DNA of 64,000 nucleotides from Macrolepiota albuminosa. Lineage: Eukaryota > Basidiomycota > Agaricomycetes > Agaricales > Agaricaceae. Shown here piece after piece: positions 20,255-31,937 of the stretch (position 1 is the stretch's first letter; every line of letters begins with the position of its first letter). The position numbers and the translations under genes were made by a program. The notes beneath the pieces are model-generated. The model had not been told where the DNA came from, made no database searches, and saw only the letters and a list, made by a program, of their open reading frames with translations. The stretch covers positions 667,742 to 731,741 of the forward strand of contig JAMWFC010000067.1 in NCBI GenBank assembly GCA_027475525.1, given 5' to 3'.

Positions 20255-20716
20255 TCATTTGTGCCACATTTTGTATGGTGTCTTTCTGCTGAGTGACTTT
20301 GTTGGGGGTTTTGCATGAAGGTGAGCCACTGTCATGTAGAATTTGTCCCAGAGGAACTTTGGGCATTTGGCATCAATTCTCATGGACCTGGCCCTGTCTA
20401 TCAGTATCCTGTGCACGTACTTGACTTTTCCAATATAAGCTGATGTGTGCGGAGCACTATGCTCATTTGATACTTCCCATGAGACTAGCCATGCTTCTAT
20501 TTCTGTGCTATTAAGCTCACCATCAAAGCCCATGCAGTACTTGCCAATTCTCAGTTCTGTTTTGTTTTCTTGTGCCTTTTTCCATGTCTGTAGTGCCTGA
20601 AAAGCTTCCCCTTTGTTCTTTAATAATATGGACCAGGACATGCTCATATAGTTGTCCACTATGTCTAGTATATAATGGTTTTCTAACCTTGAACATATGT
20701 TTATTGGCCTAAACAA
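20255..20716 (-). pseudogene. Copia E integrase core
   Basis: Reads DIVDNYMSMSWSILLKNKGE (first Asp), FDGELNS (second acidic position) and HTSAYIGKVKYVHRILIDRA. The position expected to be the catalytic Glu reads Lys (GKVK), so the core is probably inactive. It ends LSRKTPYKMWHK, the typical link to the RT. Confidence 0.7.
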
Positions 20717-20747
20717 ATCTGCCTATATTCTCAGCTTCTCTGTTGCC

Positions 20748-21185
20748 CTATGCTCTTCCTGCCACATCTTTGGAACAGCTGTGTGCAGGAGATGAAGTTG
20801 GACCTTTGATCTGATAATTGTGGGCAAGTTGCTGAATCGCCTGGTAATTTATATGCCCAAGTTGTCTGTGCCAAGTTTCTGCACTGATAGTTGTATAGGC
20901 CTGTTTGACAATATTGGCATTGGATAAGTTGATTGTGTAGAGTCCCTTCTTCTTCAACAGTAGACCCCTTGCAATCACAGTTTCAGTAGTATGATTGATT
21001 ATATGGACTTCTTTGTTATTAAAGTGTAAGTATGTTGGGCCATCTGTGAATATATAACTAATGGAGATGAAGTGTACAGCTGAATTGGGGACATATAGTG
21101 CTTTCTCCAGCATGAGCATGTTGCTTTTAGCCATGTAGTGATAGAACCTCACACAGGCTAGGCGCATTGATGGCAGGCTTGACAT
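20748..21185 (-). pseudogene. Copia E GAG-pre-integrase domain
   Basis: Contains MLMLEKALYVPNSAVHFISI and TWHRQLGHINYQAI, the zinc-binding HRxxxH entry to copia integrase. It joins the integrase frame after a short shift. Confidence 0.7.
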
Positions 21186-21189
21186 TGGC

Positions 21190-22075
21190 TCCGGACACCT
21201 TGCTGCACTTGTTCCAAACTTGGCACATGCAATTTATCCATTTTAAGCTATTCCCAACAGCTATGCATGGCAAGCAATGTACCTGATCAGTGATAGTGCC
21301 GATGGCAGTGGGAATGACAAGTAACAGCAGGCATCATGCTGTTGGCAAGCATTGACAAATGGCATCACTCAGGCAGCATGTGGTATCGCTAGCCAGCAGC
21401 AGCACTTGCAAGTAGACATGATGGTATTTCCCCATGACTGACAGCCTAGCATTGCTTAGTGCCTTCTTGTTACTTGGACAGACAATATTCTTGTTAATTT
21501 CTCAATATTTAGTTTAATATATGGCGACTACTTACATTCTTTTCAGTTCACTGCTCCTTGGCAATGCTTAGTTGCTTAGTGATGGTGAACTCATTTTACT
21601 ATAAATATTTACCATTGTCACTAGTTAGAGATGGAACAGAGTATCCCATTTACACCTCACAGTTCAGATTTTCTTTTGAGCTGACTAAGTTCCTAGTTGC
21701 CAACTGTCTGAACACTCTTAGCCTGCTTGCCACAGTTATGTTTACAGAATCTACATGCCTTGCATCTACGGCAAGCATCACACAGCTTAGTTGTCACTAA
21801 GTCTTTAGTTTTCTTACTGCATCCTCTGCTGCACTTACTCATACTTGTCTCCTCTTATCCTTTAGATGCACTTTGTCATTGGCACATCGCCTTGCTGCAT
21901 ATCCTTGCTGACTCTTGTTATCAATCTCCACCAAATCTTGCTGTTTAACTCATTTTCTGACTTGTTCTCTGGGAACTGCCTGGGACTCCCTCAACCTTAA
22001 TGTGCCCAACGCATTTTTATACAGGTCAGTAGCTGTAAACCATATCTGCTACTAATCTACTTTTGGGCATTATCA
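21190..22075. mobile_element. Approximately 870-bp insertion inside copia E (possible solo LTR)
   Basis: Copia coding similarity stops at about 22100 (after the protease) and resumes at about 21190. The intervening DNA has no copia-like frame. On the minus strand it begins near TGATAATGCCCAAAAGTAG and has GTATAAAAATGCG about 60 bp in, which fits the start of an LTR with a TATA box. The other end and the target duplication were not found. Confidence 0.35.
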
Positions 22076-22204
22076 GCAGAGCATTATATTACCCATTCTG
22101 TGTGCAGCAATAGACAATCCTCCAACACTCTTGATGGCCTTGGGTGTAATGAGATGAAGCGTGGCAAAGTCGGTTTTATAGGGGGAAATGTGAATGGTGG
22201 CACC

Positions 22205-23408
22205 TTAATCAATGAAGAAAGGGTAATTGGTAGTGGTTGTGAGGACTGTGGCATCATGAGTGTGCTGGTTCCAGTCGAGGGAAGTCTTTAGTTCTAGTTT
22301 CTCCTCCTCCTTGACCATGGCCATCCAGCCCTCCCACTCAGCCTCATCAGTGGATTGGATAGGCAGGCTGTTTGTGGCTAACTCTGCAAAGTTTGTTGAG
22401 ACTGAGAGAGTAACTGTTGTCCCACCAAGGGCCTGGAGCTTCTGTAGCTTACCCTCCTCCACTAAATAGACCTTTTCGGAGGGCCCCTTCAGCTGCGTGT
22501 ATTGTTTCAGTCCTGCACCACCTGACCCTTTTGCTTTTTCACCTGCAGCTGCCTTGGCAGCATCCTGAGCAGCATTGAAGCCAGCCTTCTGCATGGTGCC
22601 TCTAGGATGCACACAAAATTGTGCTTCATGCCCAGCACATGGGCATCTGTGCATGAGGCAGGTGGTGCAACATTTGAAGTTGGCAGGGTGGTTGTGACCA
22701 GGGAGATAGCAGCAAGCGCAGTGTCTGCTGGCATGTTGTCTGCCAATTTCAGAGTATTCAGGTTCTGTATGGTTTTGAAAAGCTTGCAGATATTATCCAA
22801 CATATACAGGTTGCTTTTAGTTGCATCAGCAAGGCCACAAGAGACTTGAGCCTGTATTGGCTCATACTGAGGGCCATTCAAGCTCTTTAGGAGGACCACG
22901 CATTTGAACAGGTCCTTATCAAGGCTTGGATAGCAAATATTCAGTTTGCAATATTGCAAATGTGTCTGGCTATCTCAGGTAGGGGTTTGCTGGGCGAGCA
23001 CTGGATCTTCAAAACCTCCTGAATCAAGGCTACCATCCAGACAGGTCACTTGCCTTCTGCACAAGTTTTGATAATGTTAAGAAGCCCTACTGCAGTCTTG
23101 GCATCATCAAGTCCTTCATACTCTGATTCTTCGAGTGCAGTGAGGACAACTGTGTGAGCAAAGTTGTTGTTTGCCACCCAATTTTGGTATGTGACTGGTT
23201 CATCCTTGGTGCTCAGTGGGGAAATAAAGAGATCAAAGATGTAGAGCTTGAGCTCAAGCAGGGAGAGGTGAATTTTCAGGGCTGTGGTCCAGCGGGCAAG
23301 GCTAGTGGTGGATGAGCTTTGGCTGAACCTCTCCTGTTTCCACTTGGTGCCATGAATGGATATGGCCTGTACAGATGGGGCAGCAGTGTCACTGGGATTG
23401 GAAGGCAT
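22205..23408 (-). pseudogene. Copia E gag, knuckle and protease
   Basis: The gag start is MPSNPSDTAAPSVQ at 23408. The copia gag fold follows (SLARWTTALKIHL, TYQNWVANNNFAHTVVLTAL), a stop, then PSLDKDLFKCVVLLKSLNG. After a frameshift come the Cys/His segment HRCPCAGHEAQFCVHP and the protease NYPFFID-stop-GATIHISP, where the Ser of DSGAT has become a stop. Confidence 0.75.
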
Positions 23409-23662
23409 TCTAAGTATAGTTGTGCAGGTGGGCAGATGAGCAAGTTACTGGATAAATCAAGGGAGAACAAGGGAGGCACTCTTCCAGATCATATATTGGA
23501 CAGAGATCTTGGCAATGCAGACAAAGGGCAAAGGGCAACTCCATATAGGGGGGCTCCAGTGTGATCGGCAATTGTGACTTCAAGCAAGACAAGAGATTTC
23601 AATGAGCAATCAATACTGTGTTGTTTTGCTCAAGGTAGGCCCATAACCTGTTAGAATCTTTG

Positions 23663-24161
23663 TGTCAGGGGACTCCTCATTTCTTCCTTTTCTCACTCCT
23701 TATCTCTTCACTCTCCTTCCATTCATTCTCTTATTTCTTCTGACATTATTTCATTTTACTGTTTTTATTCTTTCAACACTATCTGTTAGTACTACTCTCA
23801 GCCCTTGAGATGCTCTGGTTCTTTAGCCACCATTCAGACAAGTGTGGGCCTACTCAGCACCGCTTCCAGACTGCTTATATAAGCCAGAGTTTGCCAGAGT
23901 TTGCCCCTTATTTGTACAAGTGTTTGTGTAGGCAATTTTTGAGTTTTTAAGGTTTTGTTGTACTGTACAGTTGTTTCCCATGCTTCAGAGGCCCCAGAAG
24001 CATCCAACCTGGCATAGGGAATCCCTAGACTTGTTCTCTTTGGATCTCCCTCTGCCAGGTGAGTAGCTACCTTGATATTGTCAGTATATATTCTAATACA
24101 CTTTGGATCTCCCTCTGCCAGCTGTGTGACTGAGCCACAGCCTCTAGAGGTCGCCCTTACA
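23663..24161 (+). repeat. 5' LTR of element B
   Basis: 499 bp. The same family recurs at 36897-37395, 47597-48094 (minus), 49110-49382 (minus, degenerate), 49459-49712 with 51419-51673 (split) and 50051-50505. Confidence 0.95.
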
Positions 24162-24275
24162 GCAGAACAAGTCTCTACATTTTGGTCTGGGAGCCCTCTT
24201 CAGCCTGCTTGAGCCCTCTCTTGCCCCTTTAGGTCCCTCCCCCACTGGATTACTCCCTGCCCCTCTGTTGCTTCT

Positions 24276-25498
24276 ATGACTCAACCAGCCCCCTCAGACA
24301 CTCCCCTGGATGCTTCTGCCCCTCAGGATGATGCCTGGGGTCGCTTGCATGCTCTGGAGACTCAGGTGCAGACTACTCAAGCTTCCCTTCTCACCCTCCA
24401 CACCACCAAACTTGCTGAATTATGTCAGGCCACAGACACCATCTCCCATTCCCTTCAGGCCCTCTTAGAGCGCCTCCCTCTCACTCCTACCCCTCTCCAG
24501 GCACCTCCAGTTAGGGCTGGCACACCCCCAGTCCCTCGCTTTGGGGCCTCCCCTCCAGTTCATGCCAATCTTCCTCGCCCAGCACTCCCAGACGCATTCA
24601 ATGGTGACCGAGCCGCTTTGGGGCCTCCCCTCCAGTTCATGCCAATCTTCCTCGCCCAGCACTCCCAGACGCATTCAATGGTGACCGAGCGATAGGCAAG
24701 CGTTTCCTGCAGTTCTGCATCACCTATATTCAGCTCAGTGGTGAGGCTTTTCCCTCTGATGCTCTCAAGATTGCTTGGGTTCTTTCTTACATGAAGTCTG
24801 GGTGAGCTTTGACATACGCGCTACGAGTTTTTCGACGCCCTGGAGGAGTGGAGAGTTTTGGAAGTTGGGATCAGTTTGAGAAGGAGTTTCAGACAGAGTT
24901 CTTCCCCTTGGACCCTGCTAAGGTGGCAGCCCTCACTCTCCAAGATCCTCATTGATATGGGCAGGGGAAGCGGACCTTAGATGAGTACATCGACTCCTTC
25001 AGAGCTCTTGCTGAACAGGCCTGTTATCTGGATGGTCTTCAGCTCTGTCTCACCTTCCGAGATGGCCTCCTTCCCTCTCTCATGGACCGGATCGACAGCA
25101 TGGCTGAGGGACGACTTGATGACACAAGTATTGAGACCTGGTATCAGGTAGCACGTGATCAGTGGCAGCTCATAGAGTTACGATGTGAGCTCCACTGTGG
25201 AACTGCCCCTCGCTCCACCTCACAGGCATTGTTTTCTGCTCATCATCCCATCCAGCCCTCCCTTCCATTTTGTGCTCCACCCCCAGCTCAGGTATCTGCA
25301 GCATGTCCTCTTCCTTTTGGAGTACCTATGGATGTCAATGCCTCTCATTAACATTCCTCCCTTCCTCTCCTCTGCCGTTGCTGTGGAAAGCCTGGTCACT
25401 TTGCTTGGTATTGTCCCCAGGGGTTAGAGGTGCGCTGTCTCTCAGCTTTAGAGCAGGAGGAGCTCCTTCTCCAGCTCCTTGCTGCCCGAGACGTTTAA
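24276..25498 (+). pseudogene. Element B Gag
   Basis: Starts MTQPAPSDTPLDAS, with a coiled-coil-like stretch (LHALETQVQTTQASLLTLH), a Pro-rich linker, then the gag domain (PDAFNGDRA, FLQFCITYIQLSG, WDQFEKEFQTEFFPLDP, TLDEYIDSFRALAEQ) and a CCHC knuckle (CRCCGKPGHFAWYCP). It is broken by a 77-bp duplication at 24537-24690 and by three real stops (two TGA, one TAA). The end is the TAA at 25496. Confidence 0.85.
24537..24690. repeat. 77-bp tandem duplication 10
   Basis: 24537-24613 = 24614-24690; breaks B gag. Confidence 0.95.
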
Positions 25499-25757
25499 GG
25501 AAACCCCTCCCCAGATGTACAGACTGAAGCAGAACCTTTGGAGGAGTCCTTGGATCCTGTGAAAGCTGTAGCAGAACCATCGGATGTGTTCTTTGGTTCT
25601 GCAGGGGAGGGTTTTCAATAGAGCAACGGATGAGTTGTACGCCTCCGCTGCCTGGTGCTAATCAGTTTACATGTCAATCAGTAGAGTCTTCTAATGTATC
25701 GCTCCCTGTTCCTGATTCTCTGACTGAAACTGTAAGCACCCCCTCCGACGTACAAAA

Positions 25758-25911
25758 TACCCCCTTGGTCCAAGCCTCAGCTAAGACCTCCTCTCCTCCT
25801 TCCCCTGTCCGACGACCACATGTTCCAGCTTGGATACCCCCTTGGTCCAAGCCTCAGCTAAGACCTCCTCTCCTCCTTGCCCTGTCTGATGACCACGTGT
25901 TCCAGCTTGGG
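25758..25911. repeat. 77-bp tandem duplication 11
   Basis: 25758-25834 and 25835-25911, several mismatches; in B between gag and protease. Confidence 0.85.
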
Positions 25912-25976
25912 AACAATGCCTTCCTCATCGCTATGTTGTTGCCTCTACTCCCTCTCCCAACTCTCTGCGTCTGAAT

Positions 25977-26540
25977 GTGGAGATTGAGACAACTGACACT
26001 CAGCAGACTCGAAGCGTCATAGCTCTCTTGGACAATGGCGCTACTGGACTCTTCCTAGACACCCATTATGTGGAACAACACCAGCTCACTACCCGTCTCC
26101 TCTCTCACCCTATTCCAGTCTATAACATTGACGGTACGCTCAATGAAGCTAGATCCATCCGCTCAGTGGTGGATTTAGTCCTTTGTTATCAGACTCATTC
26201 GGAGCATGCAGTCTTTGCAGTTACCAGCCTAGGAAAGCAGGACATGATACTTGGGTTCTCCTGGCTGCGTGATCACAATCCTGAGATTGACTGGGCCAAG
26301 GGTAAGGTGAGCATGAGCCGCTGCCCTTGACAGTGTTCCACATGTGCCAAGGAAGTCAGAGAGGAGCGCAGAGAGTCAGTCCATGAGCGTGCTGCTATCT
26401 GGGCTTGCCGAGTTGGACACCTCCCCTTTGCAGACCTCGACCTACTGGATCCTCCTCCCTTAGCATTCCCTTATAGAGAGGCCCTCTATGAGGATGTTCG
26501 AGGTGTAGTGAGTGAAGCCCAGATGGAAGATAGATGCAAG
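25977..26540 (+). pseudogene. Element B protease and start of pol
   Basis: Retropepsin with IALLDNGATGLFLD as catalytic loop (Asn replacing the usual Ser) and MILGFSWLRDHNPEIDW near its end. A TGA follows (MSRCP-stop), then pre-RT sequence (DLDLLDPPPLAFPYREALYE) that stops abruptly at the LTR of element C (26556). Confidence 0.8.
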
Positions 26541-26555
26541 GGTGAATTTGGGTGC

Positions 26556-27292
26556 TGTCACGACCCCTCCCCTCCAGGCCCACCCCGGGACCCTCCCTCT
26601 GACCCCACAGGACACGCCCTGCCATCACGACCGCTGACACCGCCAATATGCGCATCAAGGACTGCCATCAGCCGCCACCAACCCCAATCAACGATTGGAT
26701 CACACGACTCATTCCTGGCCATCACGCATCATGCATCACAACCCCCTCCGCGCCAATTGATCGCATGCCCCACACGTGCAATCCAGGTATACAGTCCCTG
26801 CCCGCTACTCAATGACTCCCGGAACCCATCCCAGACACTCCAGAACCCTGAGACCCGGTCCCGTAGTACTTATAGCGTAGTTCCCTGTTATATTCGCTAG
26901 TCTTGATATTACACTGCTTACACTGTTTTCACTTGGTTACTTGAATTGTTGTGTGCCCTCTATTTGACTGGTACGCATTGACTGGCATGCTTGACTAGCA
27001 CGCTTGGATAATCGCGTGCTCTAAGACTGGTATGCACTTCGCGACTTTAATTTACTAACTTGGTCTCGTCTTAGAATCTCCGGTTCATGACTCGACCCCC
27101 ACCTGGATTCCCCAGCTACTCACCCCCCAAAACCCCCAGACCAAGTCCCCTCTCCTGGGAGTACCCCTGTCCACGTCTTGAACCCCGGAGTCCTAGCCCC
27201 AGAGTTCCAGACATCCAAGTATCTGTGGGTCAAGTCCGCATTGTAAGGGCAATTGCTTTCCCGGAAGGCCCCCGACTCAGCAGAACCTGACA
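26556..27292 (+). repeat. 5' LTR of element C (right limit uncertain)
   Basis: Starts TGTCACGACCCC. TGACA at 27288-27292 mirrors the TGTCA start, but because the repeat at 35555 continues beyond this point the end could also be near 27085. A 67-codon ORF (27087-27290) lies in the last part of both copies. Confidence 0.7.
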
Positions 27293-27298
27293 TAATAT

Positions 27299-27452
27299 CA
27301 AGACTCCCTCCTTACACCGTTCTTGATGGCTACGTATACTCACACCTACTACCCCATGGGCTACCAGACCGACCCCAAGACTCCCTCCTTACACCGTTCT
27401 TGATGGCTACGTATACTCACACCTACTACCCCATGGGCTACCAGACCGACCC
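27299..27452. repeat. 77-bp tandem duplication 12
   Basis: 27299-27375 = 27376-27452; duplicates the start codon region of C gag. The corresponding region at 36322 is single-copy. Confidence 0.95.
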
Positions 27453-28788
27453 CTACAGGCACCCGGTACCCAATCATTACTCTGCACAGACCCCCCGCCC
27501 CGTCTATCCACCCCTCCCGTACGAACCTCAGTATCTCCACCACCACTGGGCCTCCGACCCATCCCTCTATGATCTGGGGCCCTCCGCCAGCTGGGCCTCT
27601 CTGCCCAACTTAGCCATAGCACGACCCATGGAGGTCCTCTCGTACTGGAGCATCCCTGGGGGTCTACCGGAGACCCCACCAGTCCCCAGTGGACCTCGCC
27701 CAGTACCCCCCAGCGAGGGCCCCTTTGCACCCACCCCCTACTATGGTTACCAGTGCCCTGCTCCCCAACCCCGGATACCTCTCAACTACGACTACCCCCC
27801 TCAACACTACCCAACCGCCGCCCCACCCGCTCGGACTCCCCCCTTGCCAATGGGACGACAACATCTTGAGGACTATGAACGGCAACGGAACGAAGTGCTC
27901 CGCTCGCTCAGGATCTCGCTGAAGGACTTCGCGCAATGGGCAAGGGCGCTACTCACAGAATTCGGACACGATGACTTCACAGGCACACTGGAGGACTGGG
28001 CCCATTGCTTGGTCGAATTTGGGGATTGCCTCATGCGAGAAGAACTCCTGGAGCAGACTATGGTAAAGTACCGGCGCAACACAATCCTCTGCAAAGAACT
28101 ACAGCAACTGCTCGACGAAGTCCACGTGTCCCCATCCCCCCGACTCCTCAATGACCCCGCAGACCCAGGCCGCTTGATTCACATCCGACAGGAACCCCCA
28201 GAACCAGTTCTGGCAGCCCCCGCAGTCCCCACTCCAGAGCAACGACAATGGGAAGAGCGACAACACGCCTCGGCCATACTGCGGTCCCTCAACCTGACGG
28301 GAGGGCTATTCAATCAGCCTGCTGCCTGCACGGTAGGCTTGTCAACTTGCCATAGGGCTAACTCAGTTCCTAGCACCTTCGAGACCTGGGGACAGCCCCA
28401 GAGACCCCTGGAACCCCTCCCGCAAATGGACAACGCCCGACCCTGGGCCCTAGCGAACCCCAGTAGACTCCGTGCAGACACCACTAGCATGGAAGACACG
28501 CTGTGCTACATCGACGAGCTTACACGCGGCAACAATGAACAACGTTCCGCACCCGTGCCCGCCCTGGTACCGCCCCCTACGTCAGCCCCGGCCCCTCCGA
28601 AGCCCAACTTCCGCTGTGACCCCCCGCCCCACTTTGATCTGCGGAACCCCCCACAGCCTCCGATGCAAGCACGACCCTCCCGGGTTGAACGTCCCCCACC
28701 GCAATCCGGCATCTGGCCCGGCACCCGGCCTGGCACCCAACCTGACACCCCCAAACCCTCCCCGACCGCCTCCGCCACCTCCAGCTGA
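27403..28788 (+). CDS. Element C first gag-region ORF
   Basis: 461-codon frame starting MATYTHTYYPMGYQ. The earlier ATG at 27326 is the same codon duplicated by a 77-bp repeat and is out of frame. The first 190 residues are Pro/Tyr-rich and disordered. A helical domain lies at about 200-290 (ERQRNEVLRSLRISLKDFAQ, ALLTEFGHDDFTGTLEDWAH), followed by Pro-rich sequence to the end. It precedes the capsid/zinc part encoded further on, so it is probably the N-terminal part of Gag. Confidence 0.65.
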   Translation: MATYTHTYYPMGYQTDPYRHPVPNHYSAQTPRPVYPPLPYEPQYLHHHWASDPSLYDLGPSASWASLPNLAIARPMEVLSYWSIPGGLPETPPVPSGPRPVPPSEGPFAPTPYYGYQCPAPQPRIPLNYDYPPQHYPTAAPPARTPPLPMGRQHLEDYERQRNEVLRSLRISLKDFAQWARALLTEFGHDDFTGTLEDWAHCLVEFGDCLMREELLEQTMVKYRRNTILCKELQQLLDEVHVSPSPRLLNDPADPGRLIHIRQEPPEPVLAAPAVPTPEQRQWEERQHASAILRSLNLTGGLFNQPAACTVGLSTCHRANSVPSTFETWGQPQRPLEPLPQMDNARPWALANPSRLRADTTSMEDTLCYIDELTRGNNEQRSAPVPALVPPPTSAPAPPKPNFRCDPPPHFDLRNPPQPPMQARPSRVERPPPQSGIWPGTRPGTQPDTPKPSPTASATSS

Positions 28789-28831
28789 ACCTTGAGGACG
28801 ACCCCCAGGCCCCCCGCCTCCGCCAGTCTCT

Positions 28832-30182
28832 GTGTGGAGACCTGGGCCTCCTCCTGGCAGGAACGAACCCCCCTGGGACAACGGACCTCCCGGGCGCGGA
28901 CCCCCAGGTGAGCCACCCAGAGGAGGCCCTCCAGGAGGGTGGGGTCCTGCCCTCGGTGCCTTTCCTCCACAAAGAGGGGGGGGTAACCATTATTACTATT
29001 ACTACAATGCCGGCCCCCCTCCCCGCAACGCTGCCCCGGACCGGACAACGCTCACGACGCCCTTGCCCGTGAAGGACGTCTGGACATTCAAAAGCCTGAC
29101 GCTTTCACGGGCCGGGACCCCCAAAAATGGCGTACATTCCTCACTCAGTGTCTCAATACGTTTCAGGCAAAACCACTCACGTTTCAGGTTGACAGCTCCC
29201 GGGTGGCCTTCGCCGCCTCGTACCTCCAGGGGATCGCCTTCGACCACTACACGGCGCTCATCCAGTTCGACCCCAATAACCCGGCACTCGCTTGCTGGCA
29301 AGCCTTTGTCGACGAATTCTCTGGGAAGTTCAGGATCTACGACACCGTGGCTGAGGCCGAGGACAACCTCTTCAACCTCTGGATGCGCTTGGAAGAACGT
29401 TTCACCACCTTCATCGTACATTTTGAAAAGGAAGCTTACAAGACAGGCTAGAATTACAGCGCCCTCCAGTACACCCTCCGCCACGCCCTGCTGCAACGTA
29501 TCAAGGACGTTCTCTGACTCGCCCCGAAACAACCCTCCTACGATGGATACAAGGCCCTCGTCATGCAGATTGACCAACGCTACTGGGAAGACCGCAGCGA
29601 GTACTCGAACTCCTGACCCCCGGATACAAGGCCCTCGTCATGCAGATTGACCAACGCTACTGGGAAGACCGCAGCGAGTACTCGAACTCCTGACCCCCCT
29701 GGAACCCTAGGGGAGGACCCCCATGGCCCTCCGGCAAAACCCCCAACCCCCAAATCTGAAACTCCGGTCCCCCCGCGTTCCCTGGCGGCCGACTCCTGGT
29801 GAGTCGTGGCCCGCCCAATACTAACCCCAGCAGCAGTGCCCGCCCCCAGGCCCAACTCAACGCCGCCGTGGCTGCCAACGACCCAGGCGACGCGCCAGAC
29901 TCCGAGGAACCCCTGGAAGACTCTGAAGACCCTGACTTCACCGACGAACGGGACGAAGAAGCCCTCCGGGCCAACCGGCTCTCGAAAAAGGGGCGACTCT
30001 GGGTTGAGGTTCTGAGGGATGTGCAGGAACGACGGAGAAGGGAGGGTGTCTGCATACTTTGTGGTGAGAAAGACCATTTCATTTTCAAGTGCCCCCAACG
30101 ACAGGTCATGGGACGTGCCACCTGGACCTTCGAAGGGAAGGACGCCACCTACGAGTATTTGGAAAATGACCCGGCGATTTAG
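28832..30182 (+). pseudogene. Element C gag capsid and zinc knuckle
   Basis: Pro/Gly-rich start, then the gag domain in another frame: QKWRTFLTQCLNTFQ, VAFAASYLQGIAFDHY, WQAFVDEFSGKFRIYDT and LEERFTTFIVHFEKEAY, followed by two in-frame stops (TAG, TGA). After a 77-bp duplication (29545-29698) the frame 29799-30182 carries an acidic stretch and the CCHC knuckle CILCGEKDHFIFKCP. Order and motifs are those of Ty3/gypsy Gag. Confidence 0.75.
29545..29698. repeat. 77-bp tandem duplication 13
   Basis: 29545-29621 and 29622-29698; breaks C gag. Confidence 0.95.
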
Positions 30183-30238
30183 ACCTGGAAGATGCCCTAA
30201 ATCGCGGAATCGACCCTGACATCTTCTCCACCCCGGTC

Positions 30239-31291
30239 TCACATCTTCGCTCCACGACACTCATACAGGACACCCTCACGGCTTACCTACCCTCCCACTC
30301 TTCACACTCCCTCCTCCTCAAAACCCGCCTCATCCCCTCCAGGACCCCCCTTGACACCCTCATTGACAGTGGCGCCACCGACAACTTCATTGACGAAGCA
30401 TGGTCTACCTTCGCCCCAGAACCCGCTCAGCAACTCCCGGTCCCGGTACGGCTCTGCCTCTTCGACGGAGACGCCTCTACGGCGGGGGACATCACTCACT
30501 TTGTGTGTATGCCCGTTACTTTCGCCAACGGACAGACTCACGCCCTCTGGATGTTGATAACCAAACTCCACCCTTTCACACCCCTGGTCCTAGAGCTCCC
30601 GTGGCTCCGAGACACCAACCCCCGCATTGATTGGCGACATCTTACCCTTCGCCTGACCCGGGACCCGACGCCCGACCGTGGCTCCGAGACACCAACCCCC
30701 GCATTGATTGGCGACATCTTACCCTTCGCCTGACCCGGGACCCGACGCCCGACGACCAGCAACTCCCCTTCGACATCCCCCACTCTCTGAACCCTACCCT
30801 GAAGGATGGGCCCCCACCACCCCCCGGACTCCAGTCCCGCTCGTCCTGATCCTTCATCATCAATGCCAGGCTGGACGGCGCCCCAGGACCAATATCGGTC
30901 CTCATCAACAGCGGAGCCACCAGAGTTTTCATCAGTGACGCTCTCGACCTCCCCCATGACTCCCTCGACCAGCCCTCCACCTGCAATGCCTTGATGGCAC
31001 CCCCTCCTCCTCCGGCCCCATCCAGAGGTCTCACTCAGGACGCGTGATCCTGGACAATGACTACGAGTTCACCTCCGACTTCCTGGTCACGCGACTTCAC
31101 GAGTCGACCCCGATGGTGCTGGGACTACCCTGGCTGTGCGACACGAACCCCGACATCGATTGGAGGACGCTCACCATGACCTTCCTGGGACCCGAAGACC
31201 ACCCCTCGACCACTGTGCACCTCCGGGCCCTAGGGAGCGACCCGACACCTGACACCCCTGGGACGACTGCCGTGTCCCCCACGCCCATCTG
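30239..31291 (+). pseudogene. Element C tandem retropepsin domains
   Basis: Two protease-like units in a row. The first has LDTLIDSGATDNFIDE and, about 95 residues on, PLVLELPWLRDTNPRIDW. The second has SVLINSGATRVFISD and MVLGLPWLCDTNPDIDW. The second unit has Asn where the catalytic Asp is expected, so it may be non-catalytic. A 77-bp duplication (30600-30753) disrupts the end of the first unit, and a stop lies between the units (about 30847). Confidence 0.7.
30600..30753. repeat. 77-bp tandem duplication 14
   Basis: 30600-30676 = 30677-30753; breaks the first C protease. Confidence 0.95.
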
Positions 31292-31529
31292 AGACCGCAA
31301 GGCCCCTGATCGACCCCCAAACATCCCTCGGAACAAGTACAAAGGGCCAAACTACCCCGGCCAGTCTCAGACACGCCTCACACCTGCTCCAGCCAATGTG
31401 TCCATGACCCCGATCGACCTGAACGCACTCGACATTAGGATCATCGGGGCCGCCCCCTTCGCCCGCCTCATGAAGGATGGAACTCCCACGTCTCAGCTGC
31501 ACACCTCGCCTTCTCTCCTGGAAGAACAC

Positions 31530-31837
31530 TTATGAGGAGACGCTATTCCCCCGAAAAAGAAAACCGAGGAGCAAATCCTCTGAGAAGTAGTTCCCCTGGA
31601 GTATCACGAGTTCGCTGATGTATTCTCCGAAGGAGACGCCAAGGAGATTCCCCCTCACCGCCCCTATGACCATACCATCGACCTCGAGGAAGGAGCCACC
31701 CCCCCTTTTGGCAAGGTATACAACATGTTGGAGGTCGAACTCCAGGCCCTCAAGGACTACCTCGACGAAATGCTCGGTAAGGGATTCATCCGACCCTCCG
31801 CCTCCGCCGCCAGAGCCCCGGTTCTATTCGCCAAGAA
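31530..31837 (+). CDS. Element C start of reverse transcriptase (cut by gap)
   Basis: [20 protein letters not shown], then [20 protein letters not shown] and [13 protein letters not shown], then APVLFAK at the N run. These are the entry blocks of gypsy RT. The polymerase core and RNase H are not in the assembly. Confidence 0.85.
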
Positions 31838-31937
31838 NNNNNNNNNNNNNNNNNNNNNNNNNNNNNNNNNNNNNNNNNNNNNNNNNNNNNNNNNNNNNNN
31901 NNNNNNNNNNNNNNNNNNNNNNNNNNNNNNNNNNNNN
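31838..31937. other. Assembly gap of exactly 100 N
   Basis: The gap runs from the RT entry blocks to the integrase zinc domain. A complete gypsy element has roughly 2 kb of RT and RNase H coding sequence between those points, so the 100 N is a placeholder, not a measured length. Confidence 0.95.

Noticed and set aside
27087..27290. 67-codon ORF in the LTR of element C (also 36109-36312)
   Set aside because: Proline-rich, ends at the presumed LTR boundary, and its conservation is explained by LTR identity; no independent evidence of coding.
28506..29048. Long minus-strand ORFs over element C gag
   Set aside because: GC-rich shadow frames of the Pro/Gly-rich gag region; no domain.
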